Below, piece by piece: positions 28,341 to 38,518 of a DNA stretch of 64,000 bases. The translations under genes were made by a program, and so were the position numbers. Under the pieces are notes generated by a model. That model saw nothing but the letters and a program-made list of their open reading frames with translations, did no database searches and had not been told where the DNA came from. The stretch spans positions 1 to 64,000 of the forward strand of contig NZ_JBBDQW010000006.1 of the NCBI RefSeq assembly GCF_040905785.1. The letters are read 5' to 3'. Position 1 is the stretch's first letter; every line of letters begins with the position of its first letter. This DNA is from Tistlia sp040905785. Its GTDB lineage: Bacteria; Pseudomonadota; Alphaproteobacteria; Kiloniellales; DSM-21159.

Positions 28341-29548
28341 GCCGCTTCGCCCCCCGGCACCGGCTGCGGCCTCGGCAGCTCGAGTGCGGCCGTGGCCTGG
28401 GCGGCGATGCCCTCGCCGCGGCCGGTGAAGCCGAGGCCCTCGGTGGTCGTCGCCTTGACGCCGACGCGCTCGACGGCGATGCCGAGGATCGCCGCGATCC
28501 GCGCGCGCATCGCCTCGCGATGCGGGCCGACCTTCGGGCGCTCGCAGATCAGCGTCACGTCGAGGTTGACGATGCGGCCGCCGCGCGCCGCCAGCAGGCC
28601 GCCGGCGTGGGCCAGGAAGGCGGCCGAATCGGCGCCTTTCCAGCGCGCGTCGCTCGGCGGGAAGTGCTGGCCGATGTCGCCGGCGCCGAGCGCGCCGAGC
28701 AGGGCGTCGGTCAGCGCGTGGAGGCCGACGTCGGCATCGGAATGGCCGAGCAGGCCCTGGCTGTGGGCGAGCGGCACGCCGCACAGCACGACTCCCTCGC
28801 CGGGCCCGAAGCGGTGCACGTCGAAGCCGTTGCCGACCCGCGTCTCCCAGGCGCCGCCGGCCGCCAGCAGTCGCTCGGCGCGCGCCAGGTCCTGCGTCGT
28901 CGTCACCTTGACGTTCTCCTCCTCGCCGGCGACCAGCGCCACCGCCAGGCCGGCGCGCTCGGCCAGGGCAGCATCGTCGGTCAGGGCCTCGCCGGCCAGG
29001 GCGCGATGGGCGGCGCGGATCGCCTCGAAGCGGAAGGCCTGGGGCGTCTGGGCGCGCCACAGGCCGTCGCGCGCGACGGTCTCGCCGCACAGGGTGGCGC
29101 CGTCGCCGCCCTCGAGGCCGCGCTTCAGGGTGTCGGTCACCGGCAGCGCCGGGATCGCGCCTTCGCGCTCGGCGAGCGCGGCGAGCAGGCGGTCGAGCAG
29201 GCCGGCGCTCGGGAAGGGGCGGGCGCCGTCGTGGATCAGGATCCGGCGCGGCGGCCCGCCGGGCAGCGCCGCCAGACTGTCGAGGCCGAGGCGGACCGAA
29301 TCCTGGCGCTCGGCGCCGCCGGCGCAGGGCTCCAGGGTCGCCAGGTCCGCCGCCGCCTCCTCGTAGAGCGCGCGGTCGTCGGGATGGATGACGCAGCGCA
29401 CCGCCTGGATGCCCGGGTGCGCGAGCAGGCGCTGCAGGCTGTGGCGCAGCAGCGGCACGCCGGCGAGCCGACGGTACTGCTTGGGCAACTCGCCACCGAA
29501 GCGGTGACCCCGCCCAGCTGCGACGACGAGCGCAACGGTGTCGGTCAT
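28337..29548 (-). CDS. ispDF: Bifunctional IspD/IspF (MEP cytidylyltransferase / MEcPP synthase)
   Basis: Fusion of two non-consecutive enzymes of the MEP isoprenoid pathway. The N-terminal cytidylyltransferase (about 1-225) shows VVAAGRGHRFGGELPKQY and HDGARPF; the C-terminal MEcPP synthase (about 235-403) shows GNGFDVHRFG with the zinc ligands Asp243 and His245, HSDADVGLHALTDALLGA and TTEGLGFTGRGEG. The ATG at 29548 has GGGGAGG six bases upstream, which decides it against the GTG 15 bases earlier. 403 residues is standard for alphaproteobacterial fusions. Confidence 0.96.
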   Translation of the reverse strand: MTDTVALVVAAGRGHRFGGELPKQYRRLAGVPLLRHSLQRLLAHPGIQAVRCVIHPDDRALYEEAAADLATLEPCAGGAERQDSVRLGLDSLAALPGGPPRRILIHDGARPFPSAGLLDRLLAALAEREGAIPALPVTDTLKRGLEGGDGATLCGETVARDGLWRAQTPQAFRFEAIRAAHRALAGEALTDDAALAERAGLAVALVAGEEENVKVTTTQDLARAERLLAAGGAWETRVGNGFDVHRFGPGEGVVLCGVPLAHSQGLLGHSDADVGLHALTDALLGALGAGDIGQHFPPSDARWKGADSAAFLAHAGGLLAARGGRIVNLDVTLICERPKVGPHREAMRARIAAILGIAVERVGVKATTTEGLGFTGRGEGIAAQATAALELPRPQPVPGGEAA

Positions 29549-29644
29549 TGGGCCTCCCCTCACGAACGCCGCCCGGCGGCCCCGATTGGCGGCCGGACGT
29601 TACGGCCCGCTGTCGTCGAGGCCAAGAGGTGATATATCCGGCCC

Positions 29645-30448
29645 ATGCTCGCACTCGCCCTGCCCCTGGCCGCCGTCGCCGTGCTGCTGGCCGCGACGCT
29701 GGCCAGCCTCCGCTCGGCCGGCGGCGCGGCGGGCCCGCGCTTCTGGCTGCTGCTCGGCGCGGCGCTCACCGGCAGCGCAGCCGTCGTCGCGCTGCGCACC
29801 GCGACGGGCTGGGACAGCAGCCTCTCGACCGCGCTCTGGTGGTCGGTCGCGGTCTGCCTGGCGCTGTTCCTGCCGCTCGCGCTGCTCGGGCCGAGCGCCC
29901 GGCGCCTGGCGCCGCTGCTCTACGGCTACCTGCTGCTGCTCGCCCTCGCGGCCCTGGCCAGCGCCGGGCTGCCGGGCCACGTCCGGATGGGCGGCGGCAA
30001 CGACGCCTGGCTGGCGGCGCACATCGCCATGTCCCTGGCGACCTATGCCCTGGCGACCTTGGCCGCGGTCGCCGGCCTGGCGGTGTTCCTGCGCGAGCGC
30101 GCCCTGAAGCGCAAGGAGCAGGGCGGCCTGGTCGCGCGGCTGCCCTCGATCGCCGACGGCGAGCGCTTGCAGTTCGGCCTGCTCGGCGCCGCCGAGGCGG
30201 TGCTCGGCGCCGGCCTCGCCACCGGCCTCGCCCTCGACTGGGTCGGCTACGGCTATCTCGTCGCCCTCGACCACAAGACGCTGCTCTCGGTGCTGGCCTT
30301 CCTGCTGATCGGCCTGCTGCTGCTGCTGCACGCCCGCGGTGGCCTGCGCGGGCGGCGGGCCGCCCGGCTCGGCCTGCTCGCCTACCTGCTGCTCAGCCTG
30401 TCCTACCTCGGCGTCAAGGTCGTCACCGACGTCCTGCTGGTGGCGTGA
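29645..30448 (+). CDS. CcsA/YpjD-like cytochrome c assembly family membrane protein
   Basis: 267-residue inner-membrane protein with about eight hydrophobic helices. The segment AHIAMSLATYALATLAAVAG, the loop DHKTLLSVLAFLLI and the final helix with SYLGVKVVTDVLL fit the YpjD/CcsA (HemX-like) family. The tryptophan-rich WWD haem-handling motif of true CcsA and CcmC is not visible, so it is probably the YpjD branch of unclear function. It is divergent from ispDF with about 96 bases between starts, and 99 bases upstream of ntrB. Confidence 0.75.
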   Translation: MLALALPLAAVAVLLAATLASLRSAGGAAGPRFWLLLGAALTGSAAVVALRTATGWDSSLSTALWWSVAVCLALFLPLALLGPSARRLAPLLYGYLLLLALAALASAGLPGHVRMGGGNDAWLAAHIAMSLATYALATLAAVAGLAVFLRERALKRKEQGGLVARLPSIADGERLQFGLLGAAEAVLGAGLATGLALDWVGYGYLVALDHKTLLSVLAFLLIGLLLLLHARGGLRGRRAARLGLLAYLLLSLSYLGVKVVTDVLLVA

Positions 30449-30522
30449 CATTCCCGCCTCTGCCTAATTGCGCGGCTTCACAGCGATGCTGCGGTGCGGT
30501 ATGACGACTTGTTGAATGGTTG

Positions 30523-30538
30523 TTGGGCAACTGCCCAA
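30523..30538. promoter_or_regulatory. Perfect inverted repeat next to the ntrB ribosome site
   Basis: TTGGGCA-AC-TGCCCAA is a perfect 7-bp inverted repeat with a 2-base centre. Its right arm touches the AAGGA of the ntrB ribosome-binding region, ten bases before the ATG. It may be an operator. As an RNA hairpin its loop would be very tight. Confidence 0.45.
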
Positions 30539-30547
30539 GGAATAGGC

Positions 30548-31654
30548 ATGACCAGTGTCCCCGCACAGCTGCTGCGCCGCGTGATCGGCTCGTCCCTCGA
30601 CCCGGCGGCGGTGCTCAATGCCCTGGCCGAGCCGGTGTTCTGTGTCGACGAGCGCAACTGCTTCCTCTACCTCAACCTGGCCGCCGAGCAGTTCTTCGGA
30701 TCCTCGGCGCGCAGCTTGGCGGGGCGCCCGCTGGCCGACCTCCTGCCGGAGGACAGCCCGGTCTTCGGCCTGATCGAGCAGACGCGCCAGGGCCTGCAGA
30801 GCCTCTCGGAGTACGAGGTGGTGCTGGAGAGCCCGCGGATCGGCACGCACGTCGTCTCGATCGACGTCTCGACGGTGCCGGAGACGCCGGGCACCGTGGC
30901 CGTGGCCTTCAAGGAGCGCGCGATCGCCCGCAAGATCGAGCACCAGTTCACGCACCGCAACGCCGCGCGCTCGGTCACTGCGATGGCGGCGATGCTGGCG
31001 CACGAGGTCAAGAACCCCCTGTCGGGGATCCGCGGCGCGGCGCAGCTGCTGGAAAGCGTGGTGGAGGGCGACGACCGCGAGCTGACCCGCCTGATCACCG
31101 CCGAGGCCGACCGCATCGTGGCGCTGGTCGACCGCATGGAGATGTTCTCCGACCGCCGCCCGATCGACCGGCAGCCGGTCAACATCCACGAGGTGCTGGG
31201 CCACGTGCGCCGCCTCGCCGAAAACGGCGTCGCGCGCAAGGTCCGCTTCGTCGAGATCTACGATCCCTCGCTGCCTCTGGTGCTCGGCAACCGCGACCTG
31301 CTGATCCAGGTCTTCCTGAACCTGGTCAAGAACGCGGCCGAGGCGATCGGCCGGCAACGCGACGGCGAGATCCAGCTCTCGACCCGCTACCAGCAGGGCG
31401 TGCGCCTGGCGATCCCCGGGGGCGGCAGCCGGGTCGACCTGCCGCTGGTGGTCTCGGTGCAGGACAACGGCCCCGGCATCCCCGAAGACCTGCGCCGCCA
31501 TCTCTTCGACCCCTTCGTCACCGGCAGGCCGAACGGCAAAGGCCTGGGTCTTGCATTGGTCGCCAAGATCGTCGGCGACCACGGCGGGGTCATCGAGTTC
31601 GACAGCGAGACCAACCGGACCGTCTTTCGCACCCTATTGCCGAAAGCCGACTGA
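30548..31654 (+). CDS. ntrB: Nitrogen regulation sensor histidine kinase NtrB
   Basis: Soluble kinase/phosphatase for NtrC in nitrogen control, governed by PII. 368 residues: PAS domain (about 15-125), HisKA with phospho-acceptor His152 in MLAHEVKNPLSGIRGAAQLL, then an ATPase domain with N-box NLVKNAAEAI, DNGPGIP and GKGLGLALV. The ATG at 30548 follows AAGGAATAGG; a GTG 18 codons upstream is less suited. The 45-base gap to ntrC indicates one operon. Many relatives have dusB just upstream; here the neighbour is the CcsA-like gene. Confidence 0.95.
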   Translation: MTSVPAQLLRRVIGSSLDPAAVLNALAEPVFCVDERNCFLYLNLAAEQFFGSSARSLAGRPLADLLPEDSPVFGLIEQTRQGLQSLSEYEVVLESPRIGTHVVSIDVSTVPETPGTVAVAFKERAIARKIEHQFTHRNAARSVTAMAAMLAHEVKNPLSGIRGAAQLLESVVEGDDRELTRLITAEADRIVALVDRMEMFSDRRPIDRQPVNIHEVLGHVRRLAENGVARKVRFVEIYDPSLPLVLGNRDLLIQVFLNLVKNAAEAIGRQRDGEIQLSTRYQQGVRLAIPGGGSRVDLPLVVSVQDNGPGIPEDLRRHLFDPFVTGRPNGKGLGLALVAKIVGDHGGVIEFDSETNRTVFRTLLPKAD

Positions 31655-31699
31655 CCGGCCGCCCCTTCGCCAGGACCTACGTCGGGAGACCCCAGGCCC

Positions 31700-33148
<1,449 letters not shown>

Positions 33149-33299
33149 GCCTGTGGCCGCTTTGCAACAGGATGGGGCGCGAGGACGCCCGGCGCGCAGG
33201 CCCTCACTCCGACCGGAGCGGGAGCGATCCGGCAATGGGGATGCGGCCCGCGGCAGGGCTGTTTACGGCCGCGGCCTTCGCCGGACGAACGGAGCCTGA

Positions 33300-35675
33300 A
33301 TGACCGAGTCGAGGCCGGAGTCCCAACGGGGCGGGCAGGGCGGGCCTGAGGCATCCCCAGGGGGCGCGCGCGACGGCGCGCTCCTGGCCTGGTTCGTCGC
33401 CTTCGCGCGGCGCACCCACCTGGAGCGCTGGCTCTCGCTGCTGCTGCTCGGGCTCGCGCTGGTCGCCTGCGCGACGACCTTCCTGGCGATGACCGGGCGC
33501 CTGCCCGGCACTCTCGACGCCGTCGAGATCCAGCTGCTGCTGACCGCCGACCTGGTGCTCGTGCTGCTGCTCACGGCGATGATCGGGCGGCGCCTGATCG
33601 TGCTCTGGCTGCAGCGTCGGCGCGCGGCGGCCGGCGCCCAGCTCCACGCCCGCCTGATGACGCTCTTCGCCCTGGTCGCGGTCACGCCGACGCTGATCGT
33701 GGCGATCTTCTCGGCCCTGCTGTTCGTCGGCATGCAGGATTGGTTCAGCGAGCGCGTGCGCACGGCGGTGCGCGAATCCCTGGCGGTCGCCGAGTCCTAC
33801 CTGGAGGAGCACCGCCGGACCATCGTCGGCGACGCCCTGGCGATGGCCCAGGACCTCAACCGCGCCGGTCCCTCGATGCTGATCAACCCGCAGCGCTTCG
33901 AGCAGTTCGTCAGCGCCCAGGCGGCCTGGCGCTCGCTGACCGAGGCGCTGGTCTTCGACGCCAGCGGCCAGGTGCTGGCGCGCGCCGGCTTCTCCCTGTT
34001 GCTGGAGTTCGAGCCGGACCTGCCGCCCTGGGCGATCGAGCAGGCGAACCGGGGCGAGGTCGCGATCCTGGAAGCCGAATCCGACGACCGGGTGCGCGCC
34101 ATCATCAAGCTCGAGGCCTTTCCGGACACCTACCTCTTCGTCGGCCGGCTGGTCGACCCGAGGATCCTGGCGCACACCCAGCGCTCCTCCGACGCGGTCC
34201 GGCTCTACGAGCAGATCGAGAGCCAGCGCGAGTCGATCCTGGTGACCTTCGCCGTGACCTTCGCCGTGGTCTCGCTGCTGCTGCTGCTCGCCGCGGCCTG
34301 GGTCGGCCTGGCCTTCGCCAACCGCCTGAGCCGCCCGATCGCGCAGCTGATTGAGGCCGCCCAGCGGGTCGGCGCCGGCGACCTGGCGGCGCGCGTGCCC
34401 GAGGACGACGAGGGCATCGAGATCGACGCCCTGGCCCGCGCCTTCAACCACATGACCGGCGACCTGCAGCGCCAGCGCGAAGAGCTGGTCGAGGCCAACC
34501 AGCAGATCGAGGCGCGTCGGCGCTTCGGCGAGGCCGTGCTGTCCGGCGTGACCGCCGGCGTCCTCGGCCTCGACCGCGAGGGCAACGTGACCATCGCCAA
34601 CCGGCGCGCCCACGAGCTGCTGAACCTGCAGCCGGGCCAGCTGCTCGGACGGCGCGTCGCCAAGCTGTCGCGCGAGATGCGCCAGCTGCTCGAGGAGGCA
34701 CGCCGTCGGCCGCGCCGGATCCACGAGCGCCAGACCGCCATGGCCGGCGCCGACGGCTCGGCGCGGACCCTGCTGGTGCGCATCGTCGCCGAGCAGGACG
34801 GCGACAGGATCATCGGCTTCGTCATCACCTTCGACGACATCACCGAGCTGCTCTCGGCCCAGCGCAAGGCGGCCTGGGCCGACGTCGCCCGGCGCATCGC
34901 CCACGAGATCAAGAACCCGCTGACCCCGATCCAACTCTCGGCCGAGCGACTCAAGCGGCGCTACCTGAAGCAGATCCACGACGACCCCGAGACCTTCGCG
35001 GCCTGCACCGACACCATCGTCCGGCAGGTCGGCGACATCGGCCGCATGGTCGACGAGTTCAGCAACTTCGCGCGCATGCCGACGCCGGCCAAGGCGCCGG
35101 GCGACCTGGCGCGCCTGGTCACCGACTCCCTGGCCCTGCAGCGCGGCGCCCACGGCGCGATCCGCTTCCTGTCCGAGCTGCCGGACGCGCCGGTGCCGGT
35201 GCAGGTCGATGCCGCCCAGATCCGCCAGGCCCTGACCAACCTGCTGCAGAACGCCGTCGATGCCATCGACACCCGTCTGGCGGGCGAGCCGGAGGGCGCC
35301 GGCGAGCCCGGCCTGGTGCTGGTCCGCCTGGCCTGTGCCGGCGGTCGCGCGGTCCTGGAGATCGAGGACAACGGCAAGGGCCTGCCCCGCAAGGACCGCG
35401 ACCGCCTGACCGAGCCCTACGTCACGACCCGCGAGAAGGGCACGGGGCTGGGCCTGGCGATCGTCAAGAAGATCCTCGAGGACCACGACGGCCGCCTGAC
35501 CCTGGGCGACCGGGACGGCGGCGGCGCGGTCATCCGGATCAGCCTGCCGCTCGACGAGACCGGCAGCCGCGACGAACCGGGTGCAGGCGGCCCGGGTGCA
35601 GGCGGCCCGGGTGCAGGCGGCCCGGGTGCGGAGGAATCGGCCCCCGAAGAACGGATCGCTGTTCATGGCTCATGA
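33300..35675 (+). CDS. ntrY: Nitrogen regulation sensor histidine kinase NtrY
   Basis: Membrane sensor kinase paired with NtrX. The 791-residue protein has about four transmembrane helices in the first 150 residues and near 315-340, a periplasmic region between, a HAMP domain (NRLSRPIAQLIEAA near 341), a PAS domain, HisKA with His535 in RRIAHEIKNPLTPIQLSAER, and an ATPase domain with GTGLGLAIVKKI near 721. It ends in a Gly/Pro/Ala-rich tail made by a 15-bp minisatellite. Its last 11 bases overlap ntrX. NtrY/NtrX is linked to nitrogen, redox and envelope control in relatives. Confidence 0.95.
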   Translation: MTESRPESQRGGQGGPEASPGGARDGALLAWFVAFARRTHLERWLSLLLLGLALVACATTFLAMTGRLPGTLDAVEIQLLLTADLVLVLLLTAMIGRRLIVLWLQRRRAAAGAQLHARLMTLFALVAVTPTLIVAIFSALLFVGMQDWFSERVRTAVRESLAVAESYLEEHRRTIVGDALAMAQDLNRAGPSMLINPQRFEQFVSAQAAWRSLTEALVFDASGQVLARAGFSLLLEFEPDLPPWAIEQANRGEVAILEAESDDRVRAIIKLEAFPDTYLFVGRLVDPRILAHTQRSSDAVRLYEQIESQRESILVTFAVTFAVVSLLLLLAAAWVGLAFANRLSRPIAQLIEAAQRVGAGDLAARVPEDDEGIEIDALARAFNHMTGDLQRQREELVEANQQIEARRRFGEAVLSGVTAGVLGLDREGNVTIANRRAHELLNLQPGQLLGRRVAKLSREMRQLLEEARRRPRRIHERQTAMAGADGSARTLLVRIVAEQDGDRIIGFVITFDDITELLSAQRKAAWADVARRIAHEIKNPLTPIQLSAERLKRRYLKQIHDDPETFAACTDTIVRQVGDIGRMVDEFSNFARMPTPAKAPGDLARLVTDSLALQRGAHGAIRFLSELPDAPVPVQVDAAQIRQALTNLLQNAVDAIDTRLAGEPEGAGEPGLVLVRLACAGGRAVLEIEDNGKGLPRKDRDRLTEPYVTTREKGTGLGLAIVKKILEDHDGRLTLGDRDGGGAVIRISLPLDETGSRDEPGAGGPGAGGPGAGGPGAEESAPEERIAVHGS
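35580..35630 (+). repeat. 15-bp minisatellite at the ntrY 3' end
   Basis: Three exact copies of GGTGCAGGCGGCCCG (35580, 35595, 35610) and a 6-base start of a fourth encode GAGGP repeats at the C terminus of NtrY. The array ends about 35 bases before the ntrX start. Because the unit is divisible by three, copy-number change would keep the frame. Confidence 0.92.
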
Positions 35676-37050
35676 CATCCTGATCGTCGACGACGAGCAC
35701 GACATCCGGCTGCTGATCGAGGGCGTGCTGCAGGACGAGGGCTACCGGACCCGCTCGGTCGCCGACAGCGACCAGGCGCTGGAGGCGGTGCGCAGCCGCC
35801 GGCCGCACCTGGTGATCCTCGATATCTGGCTGCAGAACTCGACCCTGGACGGCCTGGAGCTGCTGCAGGCGCTGCAGCGCGAGCGACCCGGCATGCCGGT
35901 GGTCATGATCTCCGGCCACGGCACCATCGAGACCGCGGTCTCGGCGATCCGCTACGGCGCCTACGACTTCATCGAGAAGCCCTTCAAGTCGGACCGCCTG
36001 CTGCTGATCGTCTCGCGCGCCATCGAGGCCGCGCGCCTGCGCCAGGAGAACGAGGAGCTGCGCCAGCGCGGCGCGCCGGAGATCGAGCTGATCGGCCGCT
36101 GCGCGCCGATCCAGCAACTCCGCCAGCAGGTCCAGAAGGTCGCCCCGACCGGCAGCCGCGTGCTGCTGACCGGCGCCGCCGGCACCGGCAAGGAGGTCGT
36201 GGCGCGGCTGCTGCACAGCCTGTCGAAGCGCGCCGAGAACCCCTTCGTCGTGCTCAACTGCGCCAGCCTGCACCCCGAGCGCATCGAGGCCGAGCTGTTC
36301 GGCGTCGAGCCGGGCGACGGCGAGCGCGCGACAGTCGGCACCTTCGAGCGCGCCCACGGCGGCACGCTGCTGCTCGACGAGGTCGCCGACATGCCGCTGG
36401 AGACCCAGGGCAAGATCGTGCGCGTGCTGCAGGAGCAGACCTTCGAGCGGCTCGGCAGCCGGCGCCGGGTCGAGGTCGACGTGCGGGTCATCGCCTCGAC
36501 CAACCGCGACCTCCAGGCGCGCATCGCCGAGGGCCTGTTCCGCGAGGACCTCTACTACCGCCTCAACGTCGTGCCGCTGCGCGTGCCGACCCTGCGCGAG
36601 CGCCGCGAGGACCTCCAGGAGCTGGTCGAGTACCTCGGCGCGCGCTCGGCCGAGAGCACCGGCATGCCGGCGCGCACGCTCGGCAACGACGTGCTGGCGG
36701 CGCTGCAGGCCTACGACTGGCCCGGCAACGTGCGCCAGCTGCGCAACCTGGTGGACTACCTGATGATCATGTCGCCGGGCGGCCCGCAGGAGCCGGTCGG
36801 CGCCGAGCTGCTGCCGGCGGAGATCTCGGCGCGCGCGCCGGCGCTCTTGCCCGGCGCGGGCAACGGCGAGATCATGACCCTGCCGCTGCGCCAGGCACGC
36901 GAGCACTTCGAACGCCAGTACCTGGAGGCCCAGGTCGTGCGCTTCGGCGGCAACATCTCCCGGACCGCCTCCTTCGTCGGCATGGAGCGCTCCGCCCTGC
37001 ACCGCAAGCTGCGGGCCCTCGGCATCAACACCTCGGAACGCCAGCCATGA
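35665..37050 (+). CDS. ntrX: Nitrogen regulation response regulator NtrX
   Basis: Response regulator of NtrY. 461 residues: receiver with Asp53 in VILDIWLQ, AAA+ domain with Walker A GAAGTGKE and TLLLDEVADM, and a C-terminal Fis-like helix-turn-helix (ISRTASFVGMERSALHRKLRAL). The GAFTGA loop of NtrC is replaced by a divergent stretch (GDGERATVGTFE), as usual for NtrX, so it probably does not activate sigma-54 polymerase in the classic way. The ATG at 35665 is fixed by the receiver N terminus MAHDILIVDDEHD; the longer upstream frame is translated minisatellite. Confidence 0.95.
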   Translation: MAHDILIVDDEHDIRLLIEGVLQDEGYRTRSVADSDQALEAVRSRRPHLVILDIWLQNSTLDGLELLQALQRERPGMPVVMISGHGTIETAVSAIRYGAYDFIEKPFKSDRLLLIVSRAIEAARLRQENEELRQRGAPEIELIGRCAPIQQLRQQVQKVAPTGSRVLLTGAAGTGKEVVARLLHSLSKRAENPFVVLNCASLHPERIEAELFGVEPGDGERATVGTFERAHGGTLLLDEVADMPLETQGKIVRVLQEQTFERLGSRRRVEVDVRVIASTNRDLQARIAEGLFREDLYYRLNVVPLRVPTLRERREDLQELVEYLGARSAESTGMPARTLGNDVLAALQAYDWPGNVRQLRNLVDYLMIMSPGGPQEPVGAELLPAEISARAPALLPGAGNGEIMTLPLRQAREHFERQYLEAQVVRFGGNISRTASFVGMERSALHRKLRALGINTSERQP

Positions 37051-37063
37051 AGGTCATCGCCTC

Positions 37064-38440
37064 GTGAAAGTGATCGTGTGCGGCGCCGGCCAGGTCGGCT
37101 TCAACATCGCGCGCTACCTGGCCGGCGAGAACGCCGACGTCACGGTCATCGACCAGTCGCCGGAGCTGGTCCAGAAGATCAGCGAGTCGCTCGACGTCAC
37201 CGGCCTGGTCGGCTTCGCCTCGCACCCCGACGTGCTCGAGCAGGCCGGCGCGCGCGACGCCGACATGCTGATCGCCGTGACCTACGCCGACGAGGTCAAC
37301 ATGGTCGCCTGCCAGATCGCCCACTCGATCTTCGAGGTGCCGACCAAGATCGCCCGCGTGCGCCACCAGTCCTACCTGAACCCGCTGTGGTCGGACCTGT
37401 TCAGCCACGACCACATGCCGATCGACGTCATCATCTCGCCCGAGGTCGAGGTCGCCAAGGCGATCGGCCGGCGCCTGCAGGTTCCCGGCGCCTTCGACGC
37501 CATGCTGCTGGCCGACGGCCGGGTCAACCTGATCGGCGTCCACGTGCGCGAGGACACGCCGATCATCCAGACGCCGCTGCGCCAGCTGACCGACCTGTTC
37601 CCCGACCTGCACATCGTCGTGGTCGCGATCTCGCGCGGCGGGCGGACCATCGTCGCGCACGGCGACGCCGAGCTGATGCCCGGCGACGACGCCTACTTCG
37701 TCTGCGAGAGCTCGCACCTCAACCGCGCCCTGATGACCTTCGGCTACGAGGAGCGGGCGGCGCGCCGGGTGCTGCTGATCGGCGGCGGCAACATCGGCCT
37801 CAACCTGGCGCGCACCGTCGAGGAGAGGCACCCGCAGGTGCAGCTCAAGGTGATCGAGATCAACAAGGCGCGCGCCGAGTTGGTGGCGCAGGCCCTGGAG
37901 CGCTCGGTGGTGATCCACGGCGACGCCCTCGACCTGGAGATCCTGACCGAGGCCAACATCGCGGCGACCGAGACCGTGATCGCCGTGTCCAACGACGACG
38001 AGGTCAACATCCTGGCCTCGCTGCTGGCCAAGCGCTACGGCGCCAAGCGCGCGATCACGCTGATCAACTCGGCCTCCTACTCGCAGCTGGTCGGCAGCCT
38101 GGGCATCGACACCGTGGTCAGCCCGCGCGCGATCACCGTCTCGACGATCCTGCAGCACGTGCGCCGCGGGCGCATCCGCTCGGTCTATTCCCTGGCCGAG
38201 GGTATCGGCGAGATCATCGAGGCCGAGGCCATGGAGACCTCCGGCCTGGTCGGTCGCCCGCTGCGCGACGCGCCGCTGCCGAACGGCTCGGTGGTCGGGG
38301 CCGTGGTGCGCGACGAGGAGGTCATCATCCCGCGCGGCGACACGGTGATCCGGGCCGGCGACCTGGTCGTGATGTTCGCCGCCGCCGAGGCGGTCAAGAA
38401 GGTCGAGAAGCTGTTCGCCGTGAAGCTGGAATTCTTCTGA
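37064..38440 (+). CDS. trkA: Trk system potassium transporter peripheral subunit TrkA
   Basis: Cytoplasmic NAD(H)/nucleotide-binding subunit gating the TrkH potassium channel. 458 residues with two RCK units: Rossmann motifs GAGQVGFNIARYLAGE near residue 6 and GGGNIGLNLARTVEE near 239, each followed by a TrkA_C domain. The start is GTG at 37064; the ATG at the ntrX end is out of frame. It follows ntrX by 13 bases, the classic alphaproteobacterial ntrYX-trkA order. No trkH/trkG is present in the window. Confidence 0.95.
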   Translation: MKVIVCGAGQVGFNIARYLAGENADVTVIDQSPELVQKISESLDVTGLVGFASHPDVLEQAGARDADMLIAVTYADEVNMVACQIAHSIFEVPTKIARVRHQSYLNPLWSDLFSHDHMPIDVIISPEVEVAKAIGRRLQVPGAFDAMLLADGRVNLIGVHVREDTPIIQTPLRQLTDLFPDLHIVVVAISRGGRTIVAHGDAELMPGDDAYFVCESSHLNRALMTFGYEERAARRVLLIGGGNIGLNLARTVEERHPQVQLKVIEINKARAELVAQALERSVVIHGDALDLEILTEANIAATETVIAVSNDDEVNILASLLAKRYGAKRAITLINSASYSQLVGSLGIDTVVSPRAITVSTILQHVRRGRIRSVYSLAEGIGEIIEAEAMETSGLVGRPLRDAPLPNGSVVGAVVRDEEVIIPRGDTVIRAGDLVVMFAAAEAVKKVEKLFAVKLEFF

Positions 38441-38518
38441 GCCTTCGCTAGGTTGGCCGGAGGAGCGCCCGGCCGACGGCGCCGAACAAGCCCAGAGCCC
38501 CCCGAGTCCGAGGACCGC

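Noticed and set aside
38453..38518. 22-codon N-terminal extension of the D-amino-acid transaminase
   Set aside because: Low-complexity Arg/Pro sequence absent from the family; the conserved start is at 38519.
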